Part shown: positions 15,315-15,618 of the stretch, in pieces
Position numbering within the stretch: the stretch's first letter is position 1
How the letters are laid out: each line of letters starts with the position of its first letter
Source: Porphyromonadaceae bacterium UBA7176
GTDB lineage: Bacteria; Bacteroidota; Bacteroidia; Bacteroidales; Muribaculaceae
Direction: 5' to 3'
DNA length: 15,618 nucleotides
Assembly: GCA_002491245.1 (NCBI GenBank)
Contig: DKVO01000021.1
Span: forward strand, 101,218-116,835
Position numbers and translations under genes: made by a program
The notes under the pieces: generated by a model
What the model was told of the DNA's origin: nothing
The model's input: only the letters and a program-made list of their open reading frames with translations
Databases searched by the model: none

Positions 15315-15384
15315 CGACAAAGAACAAATCTTCGGCTGCGGCCGACCGGCAAGTCTCCGCAGCGGTGAAGTTTGCTCTTGTTCG
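15315..15384 (-). promoter_or_regulatory. Folded leader hairpin upstream of rng (attenuator or terminator candidate)
   Basis: The two halves pair over about 70 nt: 15315-15323 with 15376-15384 (one 2x2 mismatch), CAAA with TTTG, CTTC with GAAG, and GCTGCGG (15335-15341) with CCGCAGC (15357-15363), separated by small bulges. On the minus strand it is followed by TTTTT and then, 28 nt after the stem, the rng ATG. It could end transcription from the upstream small gene, attenuate rng, or act as a substrate for feedback cleavage. The last is known for E. coli rne and is only an analogy here. Confidence 0.5.
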
Positions 15385-15490
15385 GATGTAAGTCACGGGG
15401 TGGAGGGGTGAACCGTAGAAAAAAGAAAACCGTCTCTTTTGCCCAATCCGATGCATCGCTGCTGGACGGACGGGCGCCGACGGCTACCTT

Positions 15491-15532
15491 TTTCCGCTTC
15501 CGGGCAACTATCCGCTGCCCGGAAGCCGGAAA
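15491..15532 (-). other. Stem-loop after the COX24-like gene
   Basis: An 11-bp core (GCTTCCGGGCA with TGCCCGGAAGC) extends by five more pairs past a bulged C, with a 9-nt loop. It lies 10 nt past the stop at 15543. Neither side has a U-tract, so it may be an RNA 3'-end stabiliser or a non-canonical terminator. The remaining 15385-15490 shows no gene or clear signal. Confidence 0.5.
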
Positions 15533-15542
15533 CTGGCATATA

Positions 15543-15618
15543 TTATTTCTTCTTGTGACGATTCTTTCTCAGACGTTTTTTACGCTTGTGCGTAGCCATC
15601 TTGTGGCCTTTTCTTTTC
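15543..15618 (-). CDS. Very small basic AURKAIP1/COX24 (mS38/bS22-like) ribosome-associated protein, 5' end cut off
   Basis: The visible C-terminal 24 residues, KRKGHKMATHKRKKRLRKNRHKKK, are almost all basic. They match the short Bacteroidetes proteins assigned to the COX24 C-terminal family, related to mitochondrial small-subunit protein mS38 and actinobacterial bS22. The full protein is usually about 25-30 residues, so only a few N-terminal residues lie beyond the window edge. An internal ATG at 15599 could start an 18-residue form, but the matching upstream residues argue that translation begins outside the window. It is probably bound to the 30S ribosomal subunit. It precedes rng on the same strand. 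Confidence 0.8.
   Translation of the reverse strand, partial: KRKGHKMATHKRKKRLRKNRHKKK

Noticed and set aside
1..15618. Mobile elements, CRISPR arrays, tRNA or rRNA genes
   Set aside because: I looked for transposase-like frames, spaced direct repeats and clover-leaf or rRNA sequences and found none. The repeats present are coding LRRs, a two-copy duplication and a promoter-proximal pair.

Overview
The window reads as chromosomal DNA of a gut-type Bacteroidales bacterium, most likely Muribaculaceae or a close relative. The reasons are: Bacteroidetes-type promoters (a -33 TTG/TTTG, then about 20 nt, then -7 TAnnTTTG) in front of several genes; no Shine-Dalgarno sequences; a BspA-type leucine-rich-repeat surface protein; proteins ending in a Por/T9SS-like C-terminal module; an OmpP1/FadL-type outer-membrane protein; and an RNase E/G gene beside a tiny COX24/mS38-type basic protein. 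The family-level placement is inference.

Layout, left to right. Positions 38-5713 (minus) hold a giant secreted LRR plus Ig-like protein with a clear terminator. Upstream of it (about 5755-6052, minus) is a Bacteroidetes promoter followed by about 250 nt of highly foldable sequence that ends in a terminator-like hairpin. This is either a leader/attenuator for the LRR gene or a separate small RNA. Going the other way, a promoter preceded by a tandem 16-bp direct repeat drives a secreted protein of unknown function (6213-7550). That gene converges on an outer-membrane beta-barrel gene (7617-9254) across a near-perfect bidirectional terminator. The barrel gene lies behind a strikingly Trp/Gly-rich exported protein (9327-10553). 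Next come a six-TM DUF308/HdeD-like protein (10784-11335) and a secreted SGNH hydrolase (11429-12181). The hydrolase shares a compact back-to-back promoter region with cdsA (12324-13151), which makes CDP-diacylglycerol. cdsA converges on rng (13229-15286), an RNase E/G with a long basic, disordered tail. The right edge cuts the 5' end of a very small, highly basic ribosome-associated-type protein gene.

Housekeeping functions (cdsA, rng, the COX24-like protein) fill the right end, and envelope or surface functions fill the rest. There is no mobile element, CRISPR array, tRNA or rRNA. The least explained items are the structured RNA before the LRR gene, the 16-bp tandem repeat at the neighbouring promoter, the Trp-rich protein, and the folded leader of rng.
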